From an uncultured Hyphomicrobiaceae bacterium (GTDB lineage: Bacteria > Pseudomonadota > Alphaproteobacteria > Rhizobiales > CALHAX01), in assembly GCA_937931785.1 (NCBI GenBank), contig CALHAX010000071.1:1-38959 (forward strand): a stretch of DNA of 38,959 nt. The letters run 5' to 3'. A model generated the notes under the pieces. That model saw only the letters and a program-made list of their open reading frames with translations. It was not told where the DNA came from and did not search any database. Below are positions 1 through 8,058 of this stretch, one piece after another. Every line of letters begins with the position of its first letter. The stretch's first letter is position 1. The position numbers and the translations under genes were made by a program.

Positions 1-824
1 TCACCTACGTACCCGATGAGTTTTCCGATTTGGGGAGCAAGCAGCATGTTGAACGCGTGATTGATCGCGAACAGCATTACGATGTTGCCAACAGTGTAAC
101 CGAATTTCTCGACCATCATGAAGCCGGCAAAAACAATGAAGATCTGCCGTCGGGCGCCGCTCATGAATGTCAGTGCGTAGTAGAGCCAATATCGCCGTTT
201 CACAACCAGCGTCTTCAGTTGGACGACTTTTTCCGGGAAAACGGGGAAGCTGAAGTACAACCAGATCGTGATCGCCAGCGTCATCGCACCAGCAATAAGG
301 TAAACGTCCCTGAAGCCCAGTCCCAGAACCGGGAAGAGAAAATAAACCAGACCATAGGCTGTGAGAGCTGCGAAAGATGCCGCCGCTGCGATGCGACCAA
401 GGCCGTGCGCTGCATTCTCCTTTGGCAACCACTGCAGCGCGAGCGACTGCGCCATTGTCTCGTAATAGTGGAAGCCGAGCGACATGATGATGGTCGTTGC
501 ATAAAATGCGTATTCGTAAGGCAGGAACCCTGTGAGAGCCGTTCCGGCACCGAGAAACAGCAAGGCGAGAATTGCCAGCCGCTGTTCACGAAAGAATACA
601 AGAAGCAGTACTGCACCAAAGGAGAGGAATCCGGGAATCTCGCGGATCGACTGCAAGATCCCTATCTCGCGGCCGGTGAAGTCTACTTCGTTCACGGCAA
701 AATTGTTCAGCAACGTGAACCAGGTCGCGTGCGAGAGCTCCATGGCAATGACCATGAACATGAGCATCGCGACAGGGGTGCGCCAACGCGGCTCGCGAGC
801 GTCAGGTTTTGATGAAGAAATCAT
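1..824 (-). CDS. MFS transporter, C-terminus cut by window edge
   Basis: The reading frame is open from an ATG at 824 down to the window edge, giving at least 274 residues with no stop, so the C-terminus is missing. The protein is very hydrophobic. I see about seven likely membrane segments separated by short basic loops, for example around residues 18-35, 68-85, 88-105, 110-125 and 150-200. This is the layout of the first half and early second half of a major facilitator superfamily permease. A short cytosolic N-terminus comes before the first segment. It lies 65 bases downstream of the BioF2-like acyltransferase gene on the same strand and may be co-transcribed with it. The substrate cannot be told from sequence. 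The plus-strand frame across the same bases lacks hydrophobic periodicity and is a shadow. Confidence 0.8.
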   Translation of the reverse strand, partial: MISSSKPDAREPRWRTPVAMLMFMVIAMELSHATWFTLLNNFAVNEVDFTGREIGILQSIREIPGFLSFGAVLLLVFFREQRLAILALLFLGAGTALTGFLPYEYAFYATTIIMSLGFHYYETMAQSLALQWLPKENAAHGLGRIAAAASFAALTAYGLVYFLFPVLGLGFRDVYLIAGAMTLAITIWLYFSFPVFPEKVVQLKTLVVKRRYWLYYALTFMSGARRQIFIVFAGFMMVEKFGYTVGNIVMLFAINHAFNMLLAPQIGKLIGYVG

Positions 825-889
825 CCTGTGCTGCTAGCACGTTGCGGTGGAAGACGCGACGGGAATACATGCTGGATTGCAGGGAACGC

Positions 890-2155
890 TTAAAGGTTCA
901 GCAGACGCGTGAGAGGGCGAACCAGCCGGGGCATCCGTGTTGCGAACTGTATCATGGCTGGTCGGAGGCGTCGGATGTAGAGCGCTTCGTAAGCCTTGCC
1001 GCGCGATGTGAGGCCGAACGCGTAGTCGTGAACATCTACGTATTCATCGGTCCAGTCCAGTTTGTAGGCGTCCCCCGGTGACATGAGATCAAAGGTCGCG
1101 ATCCCGTCGTCGAGGCTATGCGCAATCGCGTTCTCGAACAGCAGCGATCCCGGGCTGAACTTCTCGAACTGCAGGTCATAGGACGCAATGTGTGTGAGCA
1201 ATCTGGTGCCGGATAGGAATGCGACGTTGATCGCAACCTCGCGATCTCCGCACCGCAAAACATAGACACGTAATCGACACGATGATGCGACGGAGGTTTC
1301 GAGATGGTTTGGTAGCGTCTGGAAGAACGTATCCATTCGAGCATCCGAGAACGCGACAGACAACAGGCGTCTTGAGGTCAGCCAGGCCCGTTTGAATGCA
1401 AATGCCTTGCGGATCAACCGAGTGGCTTCAGGTCCCTGCGTGACGACCTCGAACGATATATCTCCCTGCTCACTCAATCGCCGCTGATGACGCCTGCGGT
1501 TCTTGCGCGCCTTTGCGGAATAGCGGGTCTCGAACATAGTGAAGGACATGCCGGAGGGAAGTGTGACGGCAGGCGCAATATCCGCCGCTGTCTGTGTTGG
1601 TGACCAGGCTTCCAGAATGTCTGCAAGCACGCTGTCCGCACGAACTTTCCGTAAAACGACAATGTCGCCGCCTGAGGTATGTGACAGGAAATCCAGTGCC
1701 CTCGCGACGGTGGCATGCGTGTCTGGTCGACGTTCAACCAGCACATCGCCGTACTGGCTCACCGGAGCGCCGAGCCATTCCAGTCGGCACTGCCCGTGCG
1801 TGCAGGTTTGAACCAGCGGGAGAATGAGCACGAGTTGCCCGTTACGATGAGCGGTTATGATGTGTAATCGGGTTGTGGTGGACGACGATTGTTCTGGAAG
1901 GAAGTGCTGACACCAGTGTCGGACCCAGGTGTATGTCTGGAACAATTGTGTCGACTGGCCGTGCTTTTCATGAAGTACGTTCCAATCGTGCTCCAGCTCT
2001 TTGAGTGCATCAAGGGTGTCGACGACGCCAAACATCAGTTCGGATAAGCTACCCTTACCCGTCTTGCGATCGGTGACAATCGCAAGCGGAGTCGAGCGTT
2101 GCTCTCGCTCTGGCAACGTTTCAACGACGCGACTTTGATATGCGGCCTCGGCCAT
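890..2155 (-). CDS. BioF2/CelD-like GNAT acyltransferase
   Basis: This 421-residue protein has the pattern of the BioF2-like acetyltransferase family (Acetyltransf_6, also annotated CelD in cellulose and exopolysaccharide clusters). An N-terminal region ends in a typical W-x(3)-H-x(4)-Q-x-L-F-Q-T-x(2)-W stretch (near residues 58-81). A central GNAT fold follows, with the conserved run of basic residues KARKNRRRHQRRL near residue 216. The C-terminal part contains S-P-G-x-L-L and F-D-L-M-S-P-G-D-x-Y-K, characteristic of the family. Such proteins move acyl groups onto polysaccharide or peptidoglycan-like acceptors in the cytosol. I chose the ATG at 2155. The frame stays open upstream to 2305, but that extension is Cys/Trp-rich, unlike the family, and overlaps the preceding gene. 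No strong ribosome binding site is visible, so the start is uncertain. Confidence 0.8.
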   Translation of the reverse strand: MAEAAYQSRVVETLPEREQRSTPLAIVTDRKTGKGSLSELMFGVVDTLDALKELEHDWNVLHEKHGQSTQLFQTYTWVRHWCQHFLPEQSSSTTTRLHIITAHRNGQLVLILPLVQTCTHGQCRLEWLGAPVSQYGDVLVERRPDTHATVARALDFLSHTSGGDIVVLRKVRADSVLADILEAWSPTQTAADIAPAVTLPSGMSFTMFETRYSAKARKNRRRHQRRLSEQGDISFEVVTQGPEATRLIRKAFAFKRAWLTSRRLLSVAFSDARMDTFFQTLPNHLETSVASSCRLRVYVLRCGDREVAINVAFLSGTRLLTHIASYDLQFEKFSPGSLLFENAIAHSLDDGIATFDLMSPGDAYKLDWTDEYVDVHDYAFGLTSRGKAYEALYIRRLRPAMIQFATRMPRLVRPLTRLLNL

Positions 2156-2276
2156 GAATGACACGATCTGAATGCTGGAGAACGACGTTCTGTGCCCTAA
2201 CGAGCAATCGCCGTGCCACCCGGTGTAGCCCGATGCTGAAACCAGACCTCGATCCACATCGCAGTTAAGCGATTTG

Positions 2277-2636
2277 TTAACTGGAAATAAGCGCAAGACC
2301 ACCAAGAGCGAGCCAGGTCAGGGCGAGTCCGCGCAAGAGCCAACGCCCTCGTTTGGCAAGAACCAAACCACCGAACAGCAAAAGAACGATAAGCGCACCA
2401 CCTGACACAAGATTGATGACGGCCATTCCTTCGATTCCGAGCCCATTGCGGCCGTAGCCTTCCGTGAAGATTGCGCACGCCAACGCCAGCAGTGTTATGC
2501 CCAGCATTCGGGGATAAAACCGCTGGTCCACATGCGGCAGACCAAGCAACGAGGCAATGGGTTTGGGCACAACAACCAGGGCGACACCCGAGATCACCGC
2601 CAACAGCGTGTTGATCCAGAGAATTTGTTCCGCCAT
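2277..2636 (-). CDS. small four-helix inner membrane protein
   Basis: A 119-residue protein with four predicted membrane helices (about residues 5-24, 43-60, 70-92 and 98-117) and short loops; charged residues are scarce outside the loops. It begins at an ATG preceded by a GGGAGAG ribosome binding site, which supports the start. I recognise no catalytic motif. Length and layout match many small uncharacterised proteobacterial membrane proteins. It lies between the methyltransferase and acyltransferase genes on the same strand, with a gap of about 120 bases before the acyltransferase start. Function unknown. Confidence 0.7.
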   Translation of the reverse strand: MAEQILWINTLLAVISGVALVVVPKPIASLLGLPHVDQRFYPRMLGITLLALACAIFTEGYGRNGLGIEGMAVINLVSGGALIVLLLFGGLVLAKRGRWLLRGLALTWLALGGLALISS

Positions 2637-2733
2637 GTCGTCTCTCCCGCAACCCGCTTCAGCATGTGCCGCTGTTTACGACGGAAGACAAGTATGAATG
2701 CGCGAGGTTGACGGACTGAGGTGGGCGGCTGGC

Positions 2734-3549
2734 TCAGGATGCGTTGATTGCTGACGGTGTCGCGTAAATTGACAAGTCATAGGGACTGAGCATTGCAAGG
2801 CGTGTTGCAAGACCGTCTGCAAGGGGGGTGCGTTCGAGGCGTGGTTCGCTTTCGAATACCTTTTCCTCGTCTGGATTGAGATACAGGAAGATCATTGGGC
2901 GTGGATTGCGATCATGATCTGCGAGCATTTGATTCAGGAAGCGTTTCATGACGTGCGCATCGAATGGATTGTAGAGAAAAAATACGGTCGGTCCGCTGGG
3001 GGGCACCCATTCGGTTGCGTCTGCGTGAACCACACCAACGCGTCCGGCTTGTATTTCACCGAGTGAAAGCATCGCCACGTTTTCTTCAGCCGCAGCGCAC
3101 AGTTCTTCTGCAAATTCGACCCCGATGACACGCCTGAACGGATGGCGCGCGGCTTCGAGTACAACGCGACCGCGACCTGTGCCGATATCCACAAAATTCC
3201 AGTTGCCCTTGTCATAGCCAAGCGCATCGAGAATCCAGCGAATGACCAGGCGAGGTGTTGGATCGTAAAATGAACCCGACAGCTTGTTCTTGCTGGCAAT
3301 CGTGAGATCGCCCAGCGATGCTGTGCCGTTGGTCGGTTGATGCTCACGGCCACCAAGGAACCGTTCCAGCAGGCCTTCGTGCAGTTTGCGTAGAATAACC
3401 TGCCGTCCGCGGCGAGCAATCAATGTGGCTCCACCGTCACGCCATGCGGCCTTCAGGCGCTCCGTACGGGAGCCTTGCGGAACTTCGGAAACGGTCTGGG
3501 GTGCAGCCGTATTTGATATGGGGGTGCGCGGTGTGGTTAATCTGGACAT
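2734..3549 (-). CDS. class I SAM-dependent methyltransferase
   Basis: The 271-residue product has a clear SAM-binding motif I near residues 118-130 (F-V-D-I-G-T-G-R-G-R), then a strand ending in an acidic residue (G-V-E-F), as in Rossmann-fold class I methyltransferases. A motif II-like segment (V-V-H-A-D-A-T-E) follows, and then F-F-L-Y-N-P-F, which resembles an N/D-P-P-F/Y-type active-site strand. The first 70 residues are basic and low in complexity and probably form a tail or linker. The substrate is not evident. The protein is cytosolic. It is followed by the small membrane protein gene on the same strand and preceded by a lipoprotein gene. Confidence 0.78.
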   Translation of the reverse strand: MSRLTTPRTPISNTAAPQTVSEVPQGSRTERLKAAWRDGGATLIARRGRQVILRKLHEGLLERFLGGREHQPTNGTASLGDLTIASKNKLSGSFYDPTPRLVIRWILDALGYDKGNWNFVDIGTGRGRVVLEAARHPFRRVIGVEFAEELCAAAEENVAMLSLGEIQAGRVGVVHADATEWVPPSGPTVFFLYNPFDAHVMKRFLNQMLADHDRNPRPMIFLYLNPDEEKVFESEPRLERTPLADGLATRLAMLSPYDLSIYATPSAINAS

Positions 3550-3637
3550 GACCAGCTAGAGGCAACATTTATGCCAGCCATGAAGGCCTGAACACGATTT
3601 ACACCTGGCTCAACATCTTCGTTGCTAGCAGGCCGGA

Positions 3638-4162
3638 TTATTCCTTGGGAGCCAACGCTTCATCTGTTGTTTTTTCTGGTGGTTTCACGCCAGTGTCGAA
3701 AGCATCAAAGAGGCCGCCTGTGGGAACGTCCTTCGTTTTCTCGATCTTGCGGGCTGCAAAGTCGCCGGCAAGATAACGTCCCAGATCGGCACGTGTCTCG
3801 TTCACCCGCTTTTCGGTGCAATAATCGCCTTCGGTCTTGTTGATTCGATCCGTAATCTCAATCCGCGCAAACTCATACGATTTCTCAAGCGCCGGAAGAC
3901 TTTCCGCTTGTGCACCCTGGGCCAATTCGTAAGCGATATAGCTCTGCTTCAGCGTTGCTGCGTCCAGATTGAAGCCGCATTTGTTGGCGCGGCTAACATT
4001 CCAGGCGACCTGAACGGCGCGTGTCTTCGGATCGGCAACAGGAGCAGATACCAGATCGGCCGCCGAAGGTTTCTTCGTCGATCCGCCACCGAGTAGCGTC
4101 GACGCATTGCCGCCGCAAGCTGCGAGCGAAAGCGTCAGAATGGGAATAACCAGCCGTTTCAT
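3638..4162 (-). CDS. predicted lipoprotein of unknown function
   Basis: Starting at the ATG at 4162, the product is 174 residues with a textbook lipoprotein signal: basic start (M-K-R), hydrophobic core and lipobox L-A-A-C with the lipidated cysteine at residue 16. A Gly/Ser-rich linker follows, then a helical, charged domain containing two cysteines that could form a periplasmic disulfide. The open frame extends 28 codons upstream, but that part would bury the signal peptide, so the internal start is preferred. I do not recognise the mature domain. It sits downstream of the VWA gene on the same strand. Confidence 0.78.
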   Translation of the reverse strand: MKRLVIPILTLSLAACGGNASTLLGGGSTKKPSAADLVSAPVADPKTRAVQVAWNVSRANKCGFNLDAATLKQSYIAYELAQGAQAESLPALEKSYEFARIEITDRINKTEGDYCTEKRVNETRADLGRYLAGDFAARKIEKTKDVPTGGLFDAFDTGVKPPEKTTDEALAPKE

Positions 4163-4292
4163 GGTGTCAGGCAAAACCCAGTTGTGTGGCAACGTCAAGG
4201 CAGATGCGTCACGGGGTGAAGATAATCGGGGAAAGCATGTGGACACAACGTAAGAAGCAGCCGTTCCAACACATTATTGCGGTCACCACAGC

Positions 4293-5468
4293 TTAACGCA
4301 TCAATTCCCGCATCGCGTCGTCGAGTCCTTCCAGAGTCATTGGGAACATGCGATTTTCGAAGATCTGGTTCACCATCTGAATCGACTGGGTCCACTGCCA
4401 GTGCGCTTCCGGTACGGGATTGAGCCAAACAGCATTTTCGTAGACCTCGAGAACCCGTTGCAACCAGAGCGCACCCGGCTCCTCGTTCATGTATTCGACC
4501 GATCCACCGGGCACCACGATTTCGTAAGGACTCATTGATGCGTCACCAATGAAAATGATCTTGTAGTCCGATCCGTACTTGTGCAGCAGATCCCATGTAT
4601 TGATCTTCTCGGTCCACCTTCGCCCATTGTCCTTCCAGACGTAGTCGTACAGGCAGTTGTGGAAATAATAGTATTCCAGATGCTTGAATTCGGCACGTGC
4701 CGCAGAGAATAATTCTTCGGCGTTCTTGATGTGCCAGTCCATCGATCCTCCCACATCAAAGAACATCAGAACCTTGACGGTGTTGCGTCGCTCCGGTCGC
4801 AACTTCAGGTCCAGATAGCCCTGATGTGCCGTCGACCGGATGGTGCCGTCGAGGTCCAATTCGTCAGCAGCGCCCTGGCGGGCGAATTTGCGCAACCGGC
4901 GCAGCGCGACCTTGATGTTACGTGTGCCAATCTCGATCGTGTCATCGAGATCCTTGAACTCGCGCTTGTCCCAAACCTTGATGGCGCGGAAGTTCCGGTT
5001 TCCCTTTTGACCGATGCGTATGCCTGCGGGATTGTAGCCATCGGCACCATAGGGTGATGTGCCGCCCGTCCCGATCCACTTTGAGCCGCCCTGGTGACGT
5101 TTCTTTTGTTCTTCGAGACGTTTTTTCAGTTCCTCCATGATTTTGTCCCAACCGCCCATTTCTTCGATTTTCTTTTTCTCGTCTTCCGAGAGATGAAGTT
5201 GGGAAACGGTGCGAAGCCATTCCTCTGGAACATCGGCCTCGATGGCCTCGTTCATCAGGTCGAGACCTTTGAAGACGTGCCCGAAAACCTGGTCGAACTT
5301 GTCGAGATGACGTTCGTCTTTCACCAGTGCGGCGCGCGCCAGATAATAGAAATCCTCAACGCGGCCAGAGGCGAGATCTGCTTCCAGCGCCTCCATAAGG
5401 AGCAGGTACTCCTTGAGCGTCACGGGCAGACGTGCGGCCTTTAGTTCGTAAAAGAAATCGATGAACAT
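4293..5468 (-). CDS. VWA domain protein, CoxE-like family
   Basis: This 391-residue protein matches the CoxE-like VWA family usually encoded near MoxR-type AAA+ ATPases. The N-terminal half is helical (residues 1-110, beginning M-F-I-D-F-F-Y-E-L-K). A Lys/Glu-rich segment and a Gly-rich linker (about 125-165) follow. The C-terminal VWA domain has a MIDAS-like metal site, F-F-D-V-G-G-S-M-D, near residue 238. The family variant D-x-G-G-S replaces the classical D-x-S-x-S. A later I-F-I-G-D-A-S-M-S strand supplies the second metal-binding position. These proteins are thought to act with MoxR ATPases in assembly or maturation of protein complexes. No MoxR gene is visible in this window, so the partner is missing or elsewhere. 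Confidence 0.85.
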   Translation of the reverse strand: MFIDFFYELKAARLPVTLKEYLLLMEALEADLASGRVEDFYYLARAALVKDERHLDKFDQVFGHVFKGLDLMNEAIEADVPEEWLRTVSQLHLSEDEKKKIEEMGGWDKIMEELKKRLEEQKKRHQGGSKWIGTGGTSPYGADGYNPAGIRIGQKGNRNFRAIKVWDKREFKDLDDTIEIGTRNIKVALRRLRKFARQGAADELDLDGTIRSTAHQGYLDLKLRPERRNTVKVLMFFDVGGSMDWHIKNAEELFSAARAEFKHLEYYYFHNCLYDYVWKDNGRRWTEKINTWDLLHKYGSDYKIIFIGDASMSPYEIVVPGGSVEYMNEEPGALWLQRVLEVYENAVWLNPVPEAHWQWTQSIQMVNQIFENRMFPMTLEGLDDAMRELMR

Positions 5469-5540
5469 GTTGAGGCTTCTAGCTTTGGCTCAGGTTGGCG
5501 AGTGCCATGTCAGTTTGCGCGCAACACGCGTCCTTCAAAA

Positions 5541-5891
5541 TTATTCGACCGCCGCAATGCAAATAATTTCCACCTTGAAGCCCTCGGTTGCGAGCCGGGC
5601 TTCGCCACAGGCCCGTGTCGAGGCATGCCCTTGTGGGACCCATGCGTCCCATATGGCATTCATCTCGGCAAAATCATCCATGTTGGCCAGCCAGATCGTT
5701 GTTTGCAGAATGCGGTTCTTGCTGGATCCGGTTTCTGACAGGAGGCGATCAATGTTTGCCAGGATCGCTGTTGTTTGTGCGGCAACGCTTTCGCCTTCCG
5801 CGCCCACTTGTCCGGCGAGATAGATTACCCCGTTGTGTACGACGGCCTGGCTCATGCGCTGGTTGGTTTCGATACGTTTGATGTCGGACAT
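5541..5891 (-). CDS. ridA: RidA family enamine/imine deaminase
   Basis: A 116-residue protein of RidA/YjgF/YER057c length and pattern. RidA hydrolyses reactive enamine/imine intermediates such as 2-aminoacrylate made by PLP enzymes, which protects the cell. Family signatures visible are N-x-R-M-S-Q-A-V near the start, the Y-L-A-G-Q-V strand, the helix V-A-A-Q-T-x-A-I-L-A-N-I, and the C-terminal S-T-R-A-C-G-E-A-R-L-A segment, whose first Arg corresponds to the carboxylate-binding Arg. The penultimate strand ends in V-E-I-I-C-I-A. I chose the ATG at 5891 (M-S-D-I-K-R-I-E); an upstream in-frame start at 5954 would add 21 non-conserved residues. It lies just upstream of the VWA gene on the same strand. 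Confidence 0.9.
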   Translation of the reverse strand: MSDIKRIETNQRMSQAVVHNGVIYLAGQVGAEGESVAAQTTAILANIDRLLSETGSSKNRILQTTIWLANMDDFAEMNAIWDAWVPQGHASTRACGEARLATEGFKVEIICIAAVE

Positions 5892-6058
5892 GGAATGGCT
5901 CCAGAAGAGTTGTTTTGCTTTCCGCACAATGGCTGCACCGTCACATGGACGCAACCCGCAGGCCGCCAGTCACAAGGTAACGACAACAGATTCCAGGGTG
6001 TTGTGTTCCAGATCGGCAATGTGGAGGACGTGGTGGACGGTCAGGGGGTGTCTACGTG

Positions 6059-6415
6059 TTAATCCAGCAACTCATGAACGGTTTCGGCGGGGCGGCAGAG
6101 ACGGACGCCTTTCGGTGAGCAGACAATAGGGCGATTGACGAGAACGGGATGCTCGATCATTGCCTGCAGAATAGCGTCGTCTGCGATGCTGGGATCCAGG
6201 AGACCCAGCTCTTCCGCGGGGGATCGCTGCACGCGCATGGCCTCGCGGGGTGTCAGGTTCGCAGCCGCGAACAAGGCAAGTAATTGCGGTCGCGTCCAGC
6301 CATCTTCCAGATAGTTGATCACGATGGGGGTAACGCCCGCCGCACGAATGAGTTCCAAAGTGTTGCGCGAAGTTCCGCATGCTTCGTTGTGATGAATGAC
6401 CACGGCCATCTTCAA
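6059..6415 (-). CDS. ArsC-like (glutaredoxin-dependent arsenate reductase family) protein
   Basis: The 118-residue product is full length for the ArsC/thioredoxin-fold family. The nucleophile motif H-N-x-A-C-G-T-S-R-N is at residues 9-18 (Cys13), and the distal block H-P-V-L-V-N-R-P-I-V, which carries a catalytic Arg, is present. Known members reduce arsenate using glutathione/glutaredoxin. The context is unusual: the start overlaps the stop of the fumarase-like beta subunit gene by 4 bases (ATGA), making this the last gene of the dehydrogenase/hydratase operon. There are no ArsR, ArsB, Acr3 or ArsH genes nearby. It could be a genuine arsenate reductase or a redox helper for the iron-sulfur enzymes upstream; sequence alone does not decide. 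Confidence 0.85.
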   Translation of the reverse strand: MKMAVVIHHNEACGTSRNTLELIRAAGVTPIVINYLEDGWTRPQLLALFAAANLTPREAMRVQRSPAEELGLLDPSIADDAILQAMIEHPVLVNRPIVCSPKGVRLCRPAETVHELLD

Positions 6416-7086
6416 ATCACTTCCTTCGTCTTGTCGTCCAGTTCGCCATAGCGCTGCATGGTGGCAGGGCGGGTGCCTTCGTAGGCAGCCTCTATCCCCG
6501 CAGCGACCTTTGCATTCTCGCGTTCAAACAATGAGTTCCCATGGATGTCTCCTTCGACGAGAAACGGCCCCATCTTCTCGACGTCGAGAACCCAGATCGC
6601 TTGCGCCAGACCCAACTCGTTCCGCCAGTGTGCGTCGACCACCGACTTGATGCCACGTCCGAGCAGAGCCCCGGTGCCGTATCCCACTGTGGTGAGGTAG
6701 ATTGCGTTGGCGGGGACGAAAGATTTTTTATAAATCTCGCTCGTCATCCCGCCTTTGCCAATGATCACGTTGCATCCTGACAGCTCGAACCAACCGTCCA
6801 GCCATTTGGCAAAACGAAACGATGCGGTTGCCGTAACTGCGCCGACATTGAGGGTCCCGTCCTCGTTAATTCGTGCCGCAGGAGAACAATGAAAGTTGGC
6901 TGATCCCATTTGTTCGCGACTTGCGGGGAGGCCATGGCCGTCTTCGACCGCACGCTTGTAGACGCCTTCGCGCGCCGTGAAAATGCGACCGGTCAGATAG
7001 ACGACCGTGCCGATTTCGAGTTCTGCCAGCGTGTCGCGTGAGGCCGGGAGTTCCAGCGTCACAGTTTTGAGTTTTGTTTTGGTCAT
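6412..7086 (-). CDS. class I fumarase/tartrate dehydratase-like beta subunit
   Basis: A 224-residue protein resembling the C-terminal (beta) half of [4Fe-4S] class I hydro-lyases (FumA C-terminal domain, TtdB). Family blocks seen are the opening T-L-E-L-P strand, the V-V-Y-L-T-G-R-I-F-T-A-R-E segment with K-R near residue 44, and the later I-I-G-K-G-G-M. The beta domain helps bind the dicarboxylate next to the cluster held by the alpha subunit. The segment where fumarases usually have G-P-T-T-S-x-R-M reads G-A-V-T-A-T-A-S-F-R-F here, so the substrate may not be fumarate; tartrate, mesaconate or another dicarboxylate is possible. It starts 3 bases after the alpha-subunit stop. Confidence 0.82.
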   Translation of the reverse strand: MTKTKLKTVTLELPASRDTLAELEIGTVVYLTGRIFTAREGVYKRAVEDGHGLPASREQMGSANFHCSPAARINEDGTLNVGAVTATASFRFAKWLDGWFELSGCNVIIGKGGMTSEIYKKSFVPANAIYLTTVGYGTGALLGRGIKSVVDAHWRNELGLAQAIWVLDVEKMGPFLVEGDIHGNSLFERENAKVAAGIEAAYEGTRPATMQRYGELDDKTKEVI

Positions 7087-7089
7087 CAG

Positions 7090-8052
7090 CTATTCTGCCG
7101 CCTGCGCCATTGGTGTGTCCCACTCGACGGTTGTGCGGCGGGAATAAGCAGAGAACCATTCCGGATCGGTCCGGTATTCGACGTGTCCATCAGCATGCAC
7201 ACGGGCCGTTGCCCGGCGCGACGAGAGACAGAACATGTGGACCGACATCGGCATCCCGCCAGTGTGGCAATAGCCTGCCTCGATGTTGCAATCGACCACC
7301 ATCGACGACCCCATGAACCCCATGGCGCCCATGCCTATGGAGTTGCCAAGCTCTTTCAGCTCCACTTCCAGTTGTGCGATATCCGGATCAGGGTGGACGG
7401 AACCCACTGTGCGCAGACACGCTGCGTGTTTGCCCAACACCATGCATGTGTCCTTGTTGCCGCCGAGTCCGATGCCGACAATGGCGGGTTGGCAGGCGAG
7501 ACCGCGTTTGCCGAATGCGACGAGTGTGTCGAGGAAGAAGCGCCGAATGCCTTCGATACCATCACCGGGAAACAACATGCGATAGTCCGTGCCGAACAAA
7601 CCGCCCTTGTGCACTGTTGTCAGGTCGACCCAATCCGCGTCTGGATGAAATGCATACTCTATCTCTGGTGCGTTCATGCCGACATTGTTGTCGTGATCGG
7701 CGCGGGTGAGGGGATGGACGCGGTTCGGACGTAACGGAATGTTGTGTGTGGCTTGTGCCGTTGCGCGACGCAGTGCTGCTTCAAGCGCAATTGGTCCACC
7801 ATCTATGCGCGCTTCGTTCCCGTATTTGACATACCAGCGCGGACAACCGGTGTCCCCGCACATGGCGCGACGGTCTTCTTCTGCGGCTTTGTAATTCTCC
7901 AACATCGCCTGGATGACAAATGCGGAAAGCTCACCGGACTCGATGTCTGCAAGTTTTTCGAGGCCTGCGAGATAGTCGGCCGGAATCTCGATTGCGGCCT
8001 TGGCCGTCAGTTCCTCGGCGGTGGTTTGTAGGGTTGCAATGGGGATTGCCAT
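7090..8052 (-). CDS. class I fumarase/tartrate dehydratase-like alpha subunit
   Basis: This 320-residue protein corresponds to the alpha (cluster-binding) part of iron-sulfur class I hydratases. I see the first ligand motif M-C-G-D-T-G with Cys65, the block R-P-N-R-V-H-P-L-T-R with N-N-V-G, a central G-I-G-L-G-G-N-K-D-T-C block that supplies the second cysteine, and a C-terminal C-H-T-G-G-M-P block that supplies the third. The three Cys would hold a [4Fe-4S] cluster whose free iron binds substrate. It is close to the size of E. coli TtdA rather than fused FumA/B, so this is a two-subunit enzyme. The start is 6 bases after the stop of the flavoprotein gene, so dehydrogenase and hydratase are made together. 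Confidence 0.85.
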   Translation of the reverse strand: MAIPIATLQTTAEELTAKAAIEIPADYLAGLEKLADIESGELSAFVIQAMLENYKAAEEDRRAMCGDTGCPRWYVKYGNEARIDGGPIALEAALRRATAQATHNIPLRPNRVHPLTRADHDNNVGMNAPEIEYAFHPDADWVDLTTVHKGGLFGTDYRMLFPGDGIEGIRRFFLDTLVAFGKRGLACQPAIVGIGLGGNKDTCMVLGKHAACLRTVGSVHPDPDIAQLEVELKELGNSIGMGAMGFMGSSMVVDCNIEAGYCHTGGMPMSVHMFCLSSRRATARVHADGHVEYRTDPEWFSAYSRRTTVEWDTPMAQAAE

Positions 8053-8058
8053 CTCGTT

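Noticed and set aside
30-812. 260-residue plus-strand open frame at the left edge
   Set aside because: Very rich in Arg, Glu, Gln and Cys with no family pattern. It is the antisense of a clear multi-helix MFS permease on the minus strand.
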